From: Nitrospinota bacterium
GTDB taxonomy: Bacteria; UBA8248
Reading direction: 5' to 3'
DNA: 13,136 bases
NCBI GenBank assembly: GCA_003506735.1
Contig: DNYS01000294.1
Location: 2,303 to 15,438, forward strand
Shown: one piece after another, positions 5,668 to 12,730 of the stretch
How positions within the stretch are numbered: the first letter of the stretch is position 1
Layout: every line of letters starts with the position of its first letter
Translations under genes and position numbers: made by a program
The notes under the pieces: model-generated
The model's database searches: none
The model's input: the letters and a program-made list of their open reading frames with translations, nothing else
What the model was told of the DNA's origin: nothing

Positions 5668-7014
5668 ATGTCCGCCGTCATCGAGTATCTTCGCTCCCGG
5701 CGCGAGGCCCATCTCGCCGAGTTTCTCGAATACCTGAAAATCCCCTGCATCAGCACTCTCAACCTGCGCATCCAGGAGGGCGCCGAACATCTGGCCGCCC
5801 TGATGGAGCGGGCCGGGATCGAAACACGCATCATGGAAACCGGGGGGCACCCGGCCGTCTACGGCGAGGCGAAAGGCCCCGAGGGCGCTTCGTCGCTCCT
5901 GGTCTATGGCCACTACGACGTTCAGCCGGCGGACATCAAGGAGGGATGGACCTCCGATCCGTTCGATCCCGACATCCGGGACGGGCGGATCTACGCCCGG
6001 GGTTCGGGCGACAACAAGGGCCAGCATTTCGCCCAGATCAAGGCCATCGAGGCCTACCGCGAGACCGGCACGAAGCTCCCCATTACCGTGAAGTTCCTGA
6101 TCGAGGGAGAAGAGGAGATGGGCTCGACCCACCTGCGGGAGTTCGTCGTGAAGCACCGCGATCTTCTCCGCGCGGACATCGCCTGCTCATCGGACGGTTC
6201 GCTCCACCCCTCGGCGCGCCCGACGATCGCGCTGGGCTGCCGGGGGCTTTTGTATATCGAGCTCATCGCGCACGGGGCGGGGCGGGACCTCCACTCGGGC
6301 ACCTACGGCGGAGCGATGACGAGTCCCTTCTGGCGCCTCATGGAAGCCGTCCGCGCGCTCCGGGACGAGGAGGTCCGGGTGCGCGTGCCAGGGTTCTACG
6401 AGGCGGTGCGCCCGCTGGGCGAGGCCGACCGCGAGGCCCTGGCCGAGGTGCCCAACCCCGCCTCCGAGCTCACCGCCGCCCTCGGCGAGGAGGGGATGCG
6501 CCGGATTCCCGATCCGGAGGCTTTTTACGAAAAAACCATGACCCGGCCCAACCTCAACATTTGCGGATTCCAGGGCGGCTATTCGCAGGATGGGGTGAAA
6601 ACCGTCCTCCCCGGAATCGCCAAGGCCAAGATGGATTTCCGGCTCGTGGTGGACCAGGACCCGGACCGGATTTTTGAAGATGTGCGCGCGTTCATGGAGG
6701 CCGAGGGCTTCGGGGACATCGAGGTGAAGCGGATGGCCTCCTTTTATCCGAGCAAGACGCCCGCCGATCATCCCCTCATCGAAAAAATCCTCGCCGCCGT
6801 CGCCACCCGGGGCGAGCCGCCCATCGTCTTCCCCAACTTCGGGGGCAGCGTCCCGGATATTCTCTTCACCCGCGACCTGGGGATTCCCTCCCTCTGGCTC
6901 CCGCTGGCGAACGCCGACTCGAACGCCCACGCTCCCGAGGAAAATATCCGGATCGATATCTTCCACCGGGGAAGCGAAATTGCCTCGGCCGTCATCGACG
7001 GGCTGGGGGCGTAG
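5668..7014 (+). CDS. M20-family metallodipeptidase (CNDP/PepV-like dipeptidase)
   Basis: The 448-aa cytoplasmic enzyme is the usual length for M20 dipeptidases, di-zinc hydrolases that cleave dipeptides or related amide substrates. Metal and catalytic motifs are all present: 'VYGHYDVQPAD' with H82 and catalytic D84, 'RGSGDNKGQ' with bridging D115, 'IEGEEEMGS' with general base E149 and metal ligand E150, 'CSSDGS' with D176, and the late ligand H421 in 'SNAHAPEENI'. The lid/dimer domain lies between, around 'RDLHSGTYGGAM' (206-217). The start ATG has GGAGGAATC directly upstream. There is no signal peptide. It is divergent from a lipoprotein hydrolase with 109 bp between starts; no functional link is evident. 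Family assignment is secure; dipeptide specificity is not deducible. Confidence 0.95.
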   Translation: MSAVIEYLRSRREAHLAEFLEYLKIPCISTLNLRIQEGAEHLAALMERAGIETRIMETGGHPAVYGEAKGPEGASSLLVYGHYDVQPADIKEGWTSDPFDPDIRDGRIYARGSGDNKGQHFAQIKAIEAYRETGTKLPITVKFLIEGEEEMGSTHLREFVVKHRDLLRADIACSSDGSLHPSARPTIALGCRGLLYIELIAHGAGRDLHSGTYGGAMTSPFWRLMEAVRALRDEEVRVRVPGFYEAVRPLGEADREALAEVPNPASELTAALGEEGMRRIPDPEAFYEKTMTRPNLNICGFQGGYSQDGVKTVLPGIAKAKMDFRLVVDQDPDRIFEDVRAFMEAEGFGDIEVKRMASFYPSKTPADHPLIEKILAAVATRGEPPIVFPNFGGSVPDILFTRDLGIPSLWLPLANADSNAHAPEENIRIDIFHRGSEIASAVIDGLGA

Positions 7015-7176
7015 GCGGGCAAAGGCATTCCCTCGCCCTCCACACAATAATTTTCAACTTTTGGGTGGAGGTGGACACCCCCTCCCATCCAACAAGGAAA
7101 GGGCCCTTGAGAGCTTTTTCGTCCTGACTTATGAGAGCGCCCAACAAACACCGATGCGAGGACAATATGAAATTTC

Positions 7177-7212
7177 CCTTCTCCTTCCGGGAAAAGGTTG
7201 GGATGGGGAATT
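7177..7212 (+). repeat. Interspersed palindromic intergenic repeat, copy A
   Basis: This 36-bp core matches the minus strand of 12540-12576 at about 33 positions with one gap. Its middle is the shared 'AAGGTTGGGATGGGG', preceded by a CTTCTCC-TCCGGG stem-like element. Upstream in both copies lies a GGAGG/CCTCC imperfect hairpin, at different distances. Its position in two intergenic regions in opposite orientation suggests a dispersed REP-like family. Confidence 0.6.
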
Positions 7213-7327
7213 TGTCCGGGTGGGGGCCTCCGCAGCACCCCGCATTTCCTGTATTTTTTTCCTCTGAATGCCCCATACCTATTTTCAGGCGCCGCCCCGT
7301 TTTCCGGATGGAAAGTTCCGGTTCTCG

Positions 7328-7370
7328 GACGGTGAGGCGGGAGACGGCCTCGTCGGGATTCAAAAAATCC
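7328..7370 (+). repeat. Two adjacent perfect hairpins in the YyaL upstream region
   Basis: The first hairpin pairs GAC (7328-7330) plus GAGGC (7334-7338) with GCCTC (7347-7351) plus GTC (7352-7354). The second pairs GGATT (7356-7360) with AATCC (7366-7370) around a CAAAA loop. No known riboswitch class is recognised. Confidence 0.4.
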
Positions 7371-7414
7371 GAAAGGGGTTTGAAAGGTGATACTCTCGAC
7401 GGCGAAAAGAATAC

Positions 7415-7430
7415 CCCGCCCGGAGGCGGG
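7415..7430. repeat. Perfect 6-bp GC hairpin CCCGCC-CGGA-GGCGGG
   Basis: The stem 7415-7420/7425-7430 has a 4-nt loop and is followed on the plus strand by AAAATC. On the minus strand it is followed by GTATTCTTTT, which is T-rich but not a proper T-tract, so no terminator is called. Confidence 0.4.
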
Positions 7431-7473
7431 AAAATCGGAGACATTTATAGACGGATTGAGATAATCGGGAGTT

Positions 7474-7513
7474 GGGGGGGATCGATAGCCCCCCCGAGGG
7501 CGGGAAGCCCCTC
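7474..7513 (+). promoter_or_regulatory. Tandem GC hairpins in the leader just upstream of YyaL
   Basis: Seven G (7474-7480) and seven C (7489-7495) flank the 8-base loop ATCGATAG. A second stem, GAGGG (7496-7500) with CCCTC (7509-7513), follows at once. They end 24 nt before the ATG at 7538, so they should be in the mRNA leader whatever promoter is used. They could influence translation or block upstream transcripts. Confidence 0.4.
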
Positions 7514-7537
7514 TCGTTACCATTTTTGAGGCAGCGC

Positions 7538-9613
7538 ATGAACGAGCACACGAACCACCTCGCCGATGAGACGAGTCCCTACCTTCTTCAACACCGCCAC
7601 AACCCGGTGAATTGGCATCCCTGGGGAGATGAGGCTCTTACCCGGGCGCGCGAGGAGGACAAGCCGATCTTTCTTTCCATTGGCTACTCGGCCTGCCATT
7701 GGTGCCACGTGATGGAGCGGGAGAGCTTCGAGAGCGGGGAAACCGCCGCCGTCCTCAACGAGCATTTCGTTTCCATCAAGGTGGACCGCGAGGAGCGCCC
7801 CGATCTGGACGCCATCTATATGGAGGCGGTGCAGATGATGACCGGCCAGGGGGGCTGGCCGATGAGCATGTTCCTGCTGCCGGATCTCAGGCCCTTTTTC
7901 GGGGGAACCTACTTTCCGCCCGACGACCGCTATGGCCGGCCGGGATTCAGGAGCCTGCTGCTGCGCCTGGCCGAGATATACCGAACGCGGCGGGGCGAAC
8001 TCGAGGAGAACGCCGGGAAACTGACGGGCTCGATGCGGGAGATGAGCGGAGCGGCGCCGTTGGCGGGCGGCTTTTCCCAGGAGTCCATCGCCCGTGCCGC
8101 CAATGAACTGAGCGACCGCTTCGATTCTTCATGGGGAGGATTTGGCCAGGCCCCCAAGTTTCCACCCTCGGTGGCGCTCATGCTCCTTCTTCGCGAGTGG
8201 CGGCGCGGCGGGAACGCGGATCATCTCGCAATGGTCGAGTTCACCCTTCAGCGGATGGCCTTGGGTGGAATGTACGATCAACTTGGCGGCGGGTTTCACC
8301 GCTACAGCGTGGACCCCTACTGGCTGGTTCCTCATTTCGAGAAGATGCTCTACGACAACGCCCTCCTCGCGCGCGTCTATCTCGAGGCGCATCAGGCGAC
8401 CGGAAGCACGTTCTACCGCTCGGTGGCGACCGACACCCTCGATTATGTCCTCCGCGAGATGACATCCACGGAGGGCGGGTTTTACTCGGCCCAGGATGCC
8501 GACAGCGAGGGCGAGGAGGGAAAATTTTTCGTTTGGACGCTGGATGAGGCCGAGGCTGTTCTGGAGCCGGAGGACGCCCGCATTTTCTGCGCTTTCTACG
8601 ACATCACGGAGGAGGGGAATTTCGAGGGAAAGAGTATTCTCCGGATTCAGAGGGCGCCGAACCAGTTTTGCGAGGAAGAAGAGATTGGCCAGGACGAGCT
8701 TCTCGAAGTCCTCGAGCGGAGCCGCCAAAAGATGTTCGCGGTGCGAGAGAAGCGGATAAAGCCCGGTCTGGACGATAAGGTGCTGACCAGCTGGAACGGG
8801 TTGATGATCGGGGCGATGGCGTTGGCGGGGCGCATCACCGGGGAGGAGTCCTACCTGGAGGCAGGCCGCCGGGCGGCGGATTTTGTGCTCACCCGGATGC
8901 GCGGCGAGAGCGGCCTTTTGCGCACCCACAGGGCCGGGGTGAGCAGGCTGAACGCTTATCTGGACGATTACGCCTTCATGATGATGGGGCTGGTGGATCT
9001 CTACGAGACGTCCTTCGAGGTTCGCTGGCTCGATGCAGCCGCATCCCTCGCCCGCGAGGCGATCGATCGTTATTGGGATGAGCGGGAGGGCGGTTTTTTC
9101 TTCACCTCGAACGATCACGAAGAGCTCATCGTCCGCAAGAAAATATCCCAGGACGGAGCGATCCCCTCGGGGAATTCGGTGGCGGCGCTGTCCCTGCTCC
9201 GGCTGGGAAAGTTGACGGGCGACGATGCCCTGAGCGAGCGGGGAGCGGAGACGATTCGCGCGTTCGGCCAATATATAGAGCGGGCTCCAGCCGCTTTTCA
9301 CATGATGCTCGTCGCGCTGGATTTTTATCTCGACGAGCCCATGGAAATCGCCGTGGTGGGCGACCCCGGCGAAGAGGACACTCAGGCGGCGCTCCGGGCG
9401 GTGAACGCGGAATTCGTCCCGAACAAGGTGCTGGCCTTCCGGCCCGCATCGGGTGGAGGTGATTTGGAGAAAAAGGTCCCGTTGCTGGAGGGTAAGATAA
9501 CCGTGAACGGGGCGGCGGCGGTTTATCTGTGCCGGAACTATGCCTGCGAGCTTCCGATAACGGATGCCGGGGAGGTGAGGGAGCGACTGCGGCCAGCCGG
9601 GGGGAGGGAGTGA
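7538..9613 (+). CDS. Thioredoxin-fold (DUF255) protein of the YyaL/SPATA20 family
   Basis: The 691-aa protein matches the family in length and layout: an N-terminal thioredoxin-like domain (about residues 5-165) followed by an (alpha/alpha)6-barrel resembling glycan-processing enzymes. Hallmarks are '[14 protein letters not shown]' (6-19), the redox motif C53-H-W-C56 in '[16 protein letters not shown]', '[15 protein letters not shown]' (81-95), '[20 protein letters not shown]' (105-124), and later '[20 protein letters not shown]' and '[13 protein letters not shown]'. The C-terminal '[10 protein letters not shown]' is also typical. The biochemical role of the family is unproven. No signal peptide is present, so it is likely cytoplasmic. 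I chose the ATG at 7538 because family similarity begins there and TGAGGCAG lies about 7 nt upstream; an in-frame ATG at 7472 would add 22 residues encoded by the leader hairpins. It converges with rlpA, leaving only 7 bp between stop codons. Confidence 0.93.
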   Translation: MNEHTNHLADETSPYLLQHRHNPVNWHPWGDEALTRAREEDKPIFLSIGYSACHWCHVMERESFESGETAAVLNEHFVSIKVDREERPDLDAIYMEAVQMMTGQGGWPMSMFLLPDLRPFFGGTYFPPDDRYGRPGFRSLLLRLAEIYRTRRGELEENAGKLTGSMREMSGAAPLAGGFSQESIARAANELSDRFDSSWGGFGQAPKFPPSVALMLLLREWRRGGNADHLAMVEFTLQRMALGGMYDQLGGGFHRYSVDPYWLVPHFEKMLYDNALLARVYLEAHQATGSTFYRSVATDTLDYVLREMTSTEGGFYSAQDADSEGEEGKFFVWTLDEAEAVLEPEDARIFCAFYDITEEGNFEGKSILRIQRAPNQFCEEEEIGQDELLEVLERSRQKMFAVREKRIKPGLDDKVLTSWNGLMIGAMALAGRITGEESYLEAGRRAADFVLTRMRGESGLLRTHRAGVSRLNAYLDDYAFMMMGLVDLYETSFEVRWLDAAASLAREAIDRYWDEREGGFFFTSNDHEELIVRKKISQDGAIPSGNSVAALSLLRLGKLTGDDALSERGAETIRAFGQYIERAPAAFHMMLVALDFYLDEPMEIAVVGDPGEEDTQAALRAVNAEFVPNKVLAFRPASGGGDLEKKVPLLEGKITVNGAAAVYLCRNYACELPITDAGEVRERLRPAGGRE

Positions 9614-9620
9614 GGGTGTC

Positions 9621-10304
9621 CTATCCCACGCGGACGAGGAACGCTTCGTAGCCCTTTTCCTGCAGGAGGAGGGTGAGCTCGGTGGCCAGACGGCGGCTCC
9701 TGAAACCGTCGAGCTGGACGCGGTATTGGGCCGCGCTTCCGTGCCAGCCCCGGATGATGCGCGTTCTTGGGGCGCGATTCCGCATCTGCCCGGTGAAATT
9801 CTCGGCCTTGTTCCGGTTGCCAAAACCTCCCACCAGAACCAGCCATCGGATAGCCCTTTTTCGCGGAACCTGGAGGGGAATGAGGCGGACGCGGGCAACC
9901 CCCTTGGAGAGCATACCGAGCCGGTCGGCGGCCCCCCTGGAGAGATCGATGACGCGGCCTTTCACGAACGGGCCGCGGTCGTTGATCCGGACCTCGACGA
10001 AGCTGCCGTTGTCCAGCCGCTCGACGCGGACCCTGGAGTTGAAAGGCAGGGTGCGGTGGGCGGCGGTGACGCCGTGCATGTTATAGATTTCGCCGTTCGA
10101 TGTTTTCCGGCCGTGATAGGGGTTTCCATACCAGGAAGCCACCCCCTGTAAATCGCCCCGGGGAACGGGGGCGGAAACCTTGACCGGAGGCGGCTCGGGC
10201 GCGGAGACGCAGCCGGCCAATATGAGCATAAGGGCGGTCGCCAGGCTGGTGCGCAAAAACCGCCCGGGAGGCGAGGGCGCACCGGACTGAGGGGAAAGAG
10301 GCAT
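9621..10304 (-). CDS. rlpA: RlpA-type septal ring lytic transglycosylase, lipoprotein with SPOR domain
   Basis: The 227-aa product carries a signal peptide with lipobox 'LMLILAGC' (lipidated Cys32), a proline-rich linker, an RlpA double-psi beta-barrel (about 53-142) and a C-terminal SPOR domain (about 152-226: 'RWLVLVGGFGNRNKAENF' and 'YRVQLDGFRSRRLATEL'). RlpA proteins cleave peptide-free glycan strands and the SPOR domain recruits them to the septum. In 'SNGEIYNMHGVTAAHRTLPF' the residues matching P. aeruginosa Glu120 and His131 are E72 and H83; the Asp123 position is Asn75, which I believe occurs in other family members. 'RINDRGPFVKGRVIDLS' completes the barrel. The ATG at 10304 is chosen because it immediately precedes the signal peptide, though its ribosome-binding site is weak. 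The apparent frame extension to 10466 translates the decayed end of the upstream HD-GYP gene and is not part of rlpA. The gene begins 56 nt after that remnant. Confidence 0.92.
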   Translation of the reverse strand: MPLSPQSGAPSPPGRFLRTSLATALMLILAGCVSAPEPPPVKVSAPVPRGDLQGVASWYGNPYHGRKTSNGEIYNMHGVTAAHRTLPFNSRVRVERLDNGSFVEVRINDRGPFVKGRVIDLSRGAADRLGMLSKGVARVRLIPLQVPRKRAIRWLVLVGGFGNRNKAENFTGQMRNRAPRTRIIRGWHGSAAQYRVQLDGFRSRRLATELTLLLQEKGYEAFLVRVG

Positions 10305-10360
10305 TCTGAATTCCCAGGCTTGTGCGGGCGGGAGCGCGGCGGTCTTTCGGGCGGAGCGGG

Positions 10361-11358
10361 CTATTCGACGTAGGGAACCGCCAGACGAATAAACCGGGCG
10401 AGATATTTTTCGTCGAAATGGCCGGGGCTGTCCTGCCATGATGGTGAAGGCGGTCATCTTGGACATCGCCTCTTTGTAGGAGCGGCGCGTCGTCAGGGCG
10501 TCGTAGACGTCGGCGATGCAGCATATCTTGCCGAAGCGTCCGATGTCGTTGTCTGACCTTCTCGTGATGCTGGAGGACGATCTGCGTGACCTCCTCGGAG
10601 AGGCCTCCTGAAATTTCGGTCAGAATCTAATAGCCGGTGTCGGGGTGTTTTTTGATCTCCTCCCATTCGTCGTCGTCGAGCTTTCCCTTTTTGTTGAGAA
10701 TAGCGGGATCGATGTCTTTTTTCCCGATATCGTGGAGGAGATAGCCGACTCCCAGCTCCTTGAGGAGAGCATCGTTCTCGTCGCCGATGATGGCCCGGGT
10801 GAGCATGGAAGAGTAAATGTAGACGTGAACGGAATGGGTATAGGTGTAGTAGTCGTGAACGGTGAGTTGAAAGAAGCTTTCCATGGCGTTGGGCTCGTCC
10901 ATCAGCTTGTTTATGGCCTCGACCGTTGTGTTGGCCGTGGCGTAGCCCTCTTCGTTGAAATCCTCGAAAATCTGCTGGGTTTGGCGGGCGGCGGAGCTGT
11001 AGGCCACGGCCGCCTTTCCCTCGGTGGAAAGAGGGGAGTCAAGAATGGGGGAAAGGTTGATCTCCACGAGGGTCTGCCAATTCACATCAGCCTCTTTGTC
11101 GTAGTAGAGCCTATCGGTGACTTTGGATATTTCCTCGTAGGCATCCGAGGAAAGGCCCTGACTCTTTCGGAACAGGAGAGAGAGTTCCTTTCCTTTGTTC
11201 AGATACAAATCGACCGGGGCATCAGTGCCCCAGGGGATATTCCCCAGTGTGACAGGGCGGAGGCGTATCCGGGTCTTGCCCTTCCCGCCCTCTCCCTGGC
11301 TGATTTTCAGTCGGTCCCTGCTTGATTGTCCGTTGGCCGATTGGCCTTCTTGCTCCAT
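10361..11358 (-). pseudogene. HD-GYP domain cyclic-di-GMP phosphodiesterase, degenerate (stop, deletion, frameshift)
   Basis: The intact part (ATG at 11358, 243 codons) has an N-terminal PilZ-like or unassigned region with 'TDAPVDLYLNKGKEL' and the start of an HD-GYP domain: 'YTYTHSVHVYIYS' (171-183), 'YLLHDIGKKDIDP' (206-218) and 'EIKKHPDTGY' (234-243). Translation then meets TAG at 10629-10627 where the family has GYEIL; the same frame continues with 'ILTEISGGLSEEVTQIVL' and QHHEK. After the HHEK codons (to 10558) about 11 residues including the GYP motif are missing. Homology resumes in another frame at 10553 with 'DNDIGRFGKICCIADVYDAL' and then 'TTRRSYKEAMSKMTAFTIM'. A third lesion, one extra base near 10436, moves it to a frame reading 'QDSPGHFDEKYLARFIRLAV' and ending in TAG at 10363-10361. 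HD-GYP proteins hydrolyse c-di-GMP; without the GYP motif and metal-site tail this product should be inactive. Assembly error is possible for one lesion, less so for three. Confidence 0.85.
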
Positions 11359-11855
11359 GCGTACCGGTTCCTTGCTGGTTTATAAAGTCTCGAAATATCC
11401 GGTGGCCACCCGTTGGGGTATTGCCTATTTACACCACAAAAATTAACACCTTACATCGGCGATGGAAACCGATAAGTGGGATCTCAAGCGCGCTGGTGTC
11501 CAATGGACGGAAGATCGGACCAAAACCGAAGGAAATCAGTCTATTTTTGCGGATTTTCCGAGATGGTTTTTCCCTTGAACGAGCCGCCTGACAGCCGCCC
11601 AGGAGCGCACGATTATCGAAATTTGGCGAAATTGTCCGCAATAGCCGCGCCCGCTCTTCCGGTTCGATCAAGGTTTCTCGCGGAAATCGCCAGAGGGGGC
11701 GGGCAAGGTTCTGGGAAAAAGGCCCCCGCTCCGTTTCCCCGCCGCTGGGGGACGGTATTTTTTTTGGGACGGAATACATTATAAAGGCCTGGGTGCGGCG
11801 TATGCTGAATATCCTCTTTTTCGCCGAAATTTTCTAAATATAGGGAGATGGGCAA
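11359..11855. other. 497-bp intergenic region between divergent HD-GYP remnant and AhpD-like gene
   Basis: No supportable gene is seen. Open frames of about 100 codons on both strands lack motifs and good ribosome-binding sites. The region contains a 10-bp palindrome GGTGGCCACC (11401-11410), a TATAAA on the minus strand about 20 nt before the HD-GYP start (no clear -35), a TATAAA on the plus strand (11780-11785) before the AhpD-like gene, and a strong orphan terminator at 11731-11765. Confidence 0.6.
11731..11765 (+). terminator. Rho-independent terminator with no upstream gene on its strand
   Basis: CCGTTTCCC (11731-11739) pairs with GGGGGACGG (11747-11755), nine pairs including two G-U, around a 7-nt loop. 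TA and eight T (11758-11765) follow. It is oriented plus, but no plus-strand gene lies upstream before yyaL, about 2.1 kb away beyond two minus-strand genes. It may end an unannotated small RNA or shield the AhpD-like gene from antisense readthrough. Confidence 0.65.
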
Positions 11856-12368
11856 ATGGCCCGAATTTCGTTGATCGAGGCCGGTGAGGCCGAGGCAAGT
11901 GCCAAAAGGATTATGGAAAGTCTTCAAAAACAGTTCGGGGTCGTGATCGATCCGGTCAAGGCGCTGGCCCACAAGCCGGAGTTCTTGCGCTCCCTCCTCA
12001 GCCTCACGACCGTCGCCGACGGGCCGGGCGATATCGACACGGGCTTCAAGGAGGTGCTCAACATCCGGGCCTCGGTATTGAACGGGTGCGAATTCTGCAC
12101 CCAGATGCACTCGAGGATGGCGGGCATGCACAAGGTGGCGGCCGGAAAAATCGAGGGCGCGAAAGAGGGCTCCTCCAGCGGGGCGTTCGACGAGAAGGAA
12201 AAGGCGGCTCTTCTCCTTTGCGAGGAGAGCACCCGGGACGTGAAGGTCTCGGACGCCTCCTTCGATAACGCGCGCAAACACTATTCCGAGGCCGAGATCG
12301 TCGAACTCATGGGCGTCATCTCGGTGATCAACATGTGGAACCGTCTGATGGTGGGGCTGGGGTTCTAG
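11856..12368 (+). CDS. Carboxymuconolactone decarboxylase / AhpD-like thiol family protein
   Basis: The 170-aa soluble protein has the AhpD-fold signature: acidic residue E66 followed by 'LNGCEFCTQMHSRMA' with redox pair C78-x-x-C81 and H85. This arrangement serves as a peroxidase or disulfide-reductase centre in AhpD-type proteins; true carboxymuconolactone decarboxylases lack the CxxC, so a redox role is more likely. 'DEKEKAALLLCEESTRDVKV' and the C-terminal 'ELMGVISVINMWNRLMVGLG' are typical of the subfamily annotated as CMD-family peroxidases. The start ATG has AGGGAGA about 7 nt upstream. It is monocistronic as far as visible, flanked by non-coding repeats. Substrate and redox partner are unknown; the family is commonly linked to defence against peroxides. 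Confidence 0.92.
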   Translation: MARISLIEAGEAEASAKRIMESLQKQFGVVIDPVKALAHKPEFLRSLLSLTTVADGPGDIDTGFKEVLNIRASVLNGCEFCTQMHSRMAGMHKVAAGKIEGAKEGSSSGAFDEKEKAALLLCEESTRDVKVSDASFDNARKHYSEAEIVELMGVISVINMWNRLMVGLGF

Positions 12369-12411
12369 GGCGAATATTTCGAAACGCTCCGGCCCCATCC
12401 GCCAGAAAACA

Positions 12412-12506
12412 CCGGCAAATGCGCCAAGGCCCGCGTATCTGCGCCAGCACCGCTTCCGAAATCCTCCTGTCTGAAACCGCCGGCAAATGCGCCAAGGGCC
12501 GCGTAT
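12412..12506. repeat. Pair of 27-bp direct repeats, 68 bp apart
   Basis: The segment 12412-12438 recurs at 12480-12506 with a single mismatch (26/27); the core is GGCAAATGCGCCAAGG then CCGCGTAT. Similarity continues more loosely on the left side (GAAAACACCGG versus GAAACCGCCGG, and TTCGAAA versus TTCCGAAAT farther left), so the full unit is nearer 68 bp and the pair is a diverged tandem duplication. With only two units it is not a CRISPR array. Confidence 0.75.
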
Positions 12507-12539
12507 TTTCGCGCGCCCCCGTTTTGGTCCGTCCGGGAG

Positions 12540-12576
12540 AATTCCCCCATCCCAACCTTCCCCCGGAGGGAGAAGG
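12540..12576 (-). repeat. Interspersed palindromic intergenic repeat, copy B
   Basis: The minus strand of this 37-bp segment matches 7177-7212 with about three mismatches and one gap, sharing AAGGTTGGGATGGGG. CTTC-CCCCGGAGGG-AGAAG within it can fold. Adjacent on the minus strand is a GGAGGAG/CTCCTCC hairpin (about 12596-12630), similar to one near copy A. Confidence 0.6.
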
Positions 12577-12730
12577 AGATTACAAGTTCCCTCTCCCTCC
12601 GGAGGAGGTGGAGTCCATCTCCTCCCGCCGGACATGGCTCAAACGGGGCAAGAGAGGGCAGTGTGAGGGAGGATTCATAAATTTTCTCTTGGAAGCGGGG
12701 GGAGGAATCGCCGCACCCTTCCCCCCTTTT

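Larger units (their letters stand above)
7015..7537. other. 523-bp non-coding stretch between the M20 and YyaL genes
   Basis: No convincing coding region: open frames here on either strand are proline/glycine/arginine-rich without recognisable motifs. It holds a copy of the interspersed repeat (7177-7212), a nearby GC-rich imperfect hairpin sequence (about 7058-7085), and a series of perfect hairpins from 7328 to the YyaL ribosome-binding site. A GATAAT (7460-7465) resembles a -10 box but has no matching -35. Confidence 0.7.
12369..12730. other. 362-bp repeat-rich intergenic region between convergent genes
   Basis: It carries two copies of a 27-bp direct repeat, the inverted second copy of the dispersed repeat, and a 10-bp palindrome CCTCCGGAGG (12596-12605). 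Open frames across it on the minus strand are translations of the repeats. No clear rho-independent terminator with a T-tract is seen for either neighbour. Confidence 0.65.

Noticed and set aside
5559..5834. N-terminal extension of the lipoprotein hydrolase to 5834
   Set aside because: It would cross the divergent promoters and the M20 coding start. The ATG at 5558 has a good ribosome-binding site and leads into a lipoprotein signal.
4500..6677. 725-codon plus-strand open frame across hydrolase, promoter and M20 gene
   Set aside because: It overlaps two well-supported genes in other frames and shows Arg/Gly/Pro-rich sequence without domains.
7015..7537. Minus-strand open frames of 150-250 codons in the gap before the YyaL-family gene
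   Set aside because: They translate the dispersed repeat and hairpins, have no motifs, and the longest also runs antisense into the M20 gene.
8129..9898. 589-codon minus-strand open frame antisense to the YyaL-family gene
   Set aside because: The YyaL-family protein has many family motifs; the antisense frame has none and also overlaps rlpA.
10305..10466. N-terminal extension of RlpA to 10466
   Set aside because: These codons are the frameshifted tail of the HD-GYP remnant (MSKMTAFTIM segment) and precede a clear signal peptide start at 10304.
11640..11680. tRNA-like T-loop GGTTCGATC
   Set aside because: The flanking bases do not form a T stem, and no acceptor or anticodon arm can be built around it.
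11429..11779. 116-codon minus-strand open frame in the gap before the AhpD-like gene
   Set aside because: It starts inside the terminator region, has no recognisable motif and no convincing ribosome-binding site.
12412..12506. Possible mini CRISPR (27-bp repeats with a 41-bp spacer)
   Set aside because: Only two units, no cas genes nearby, and the repeat similarity extends into the would-be spacer flank, which fits a tandem duplication.
11613..12635. 340-codon minus-strand open frame antisense to the AhpD-like gene
   Set aside because: It spans repeats, the AhpD-like gene in antisense and the terminator; it is a by-product of high GC.
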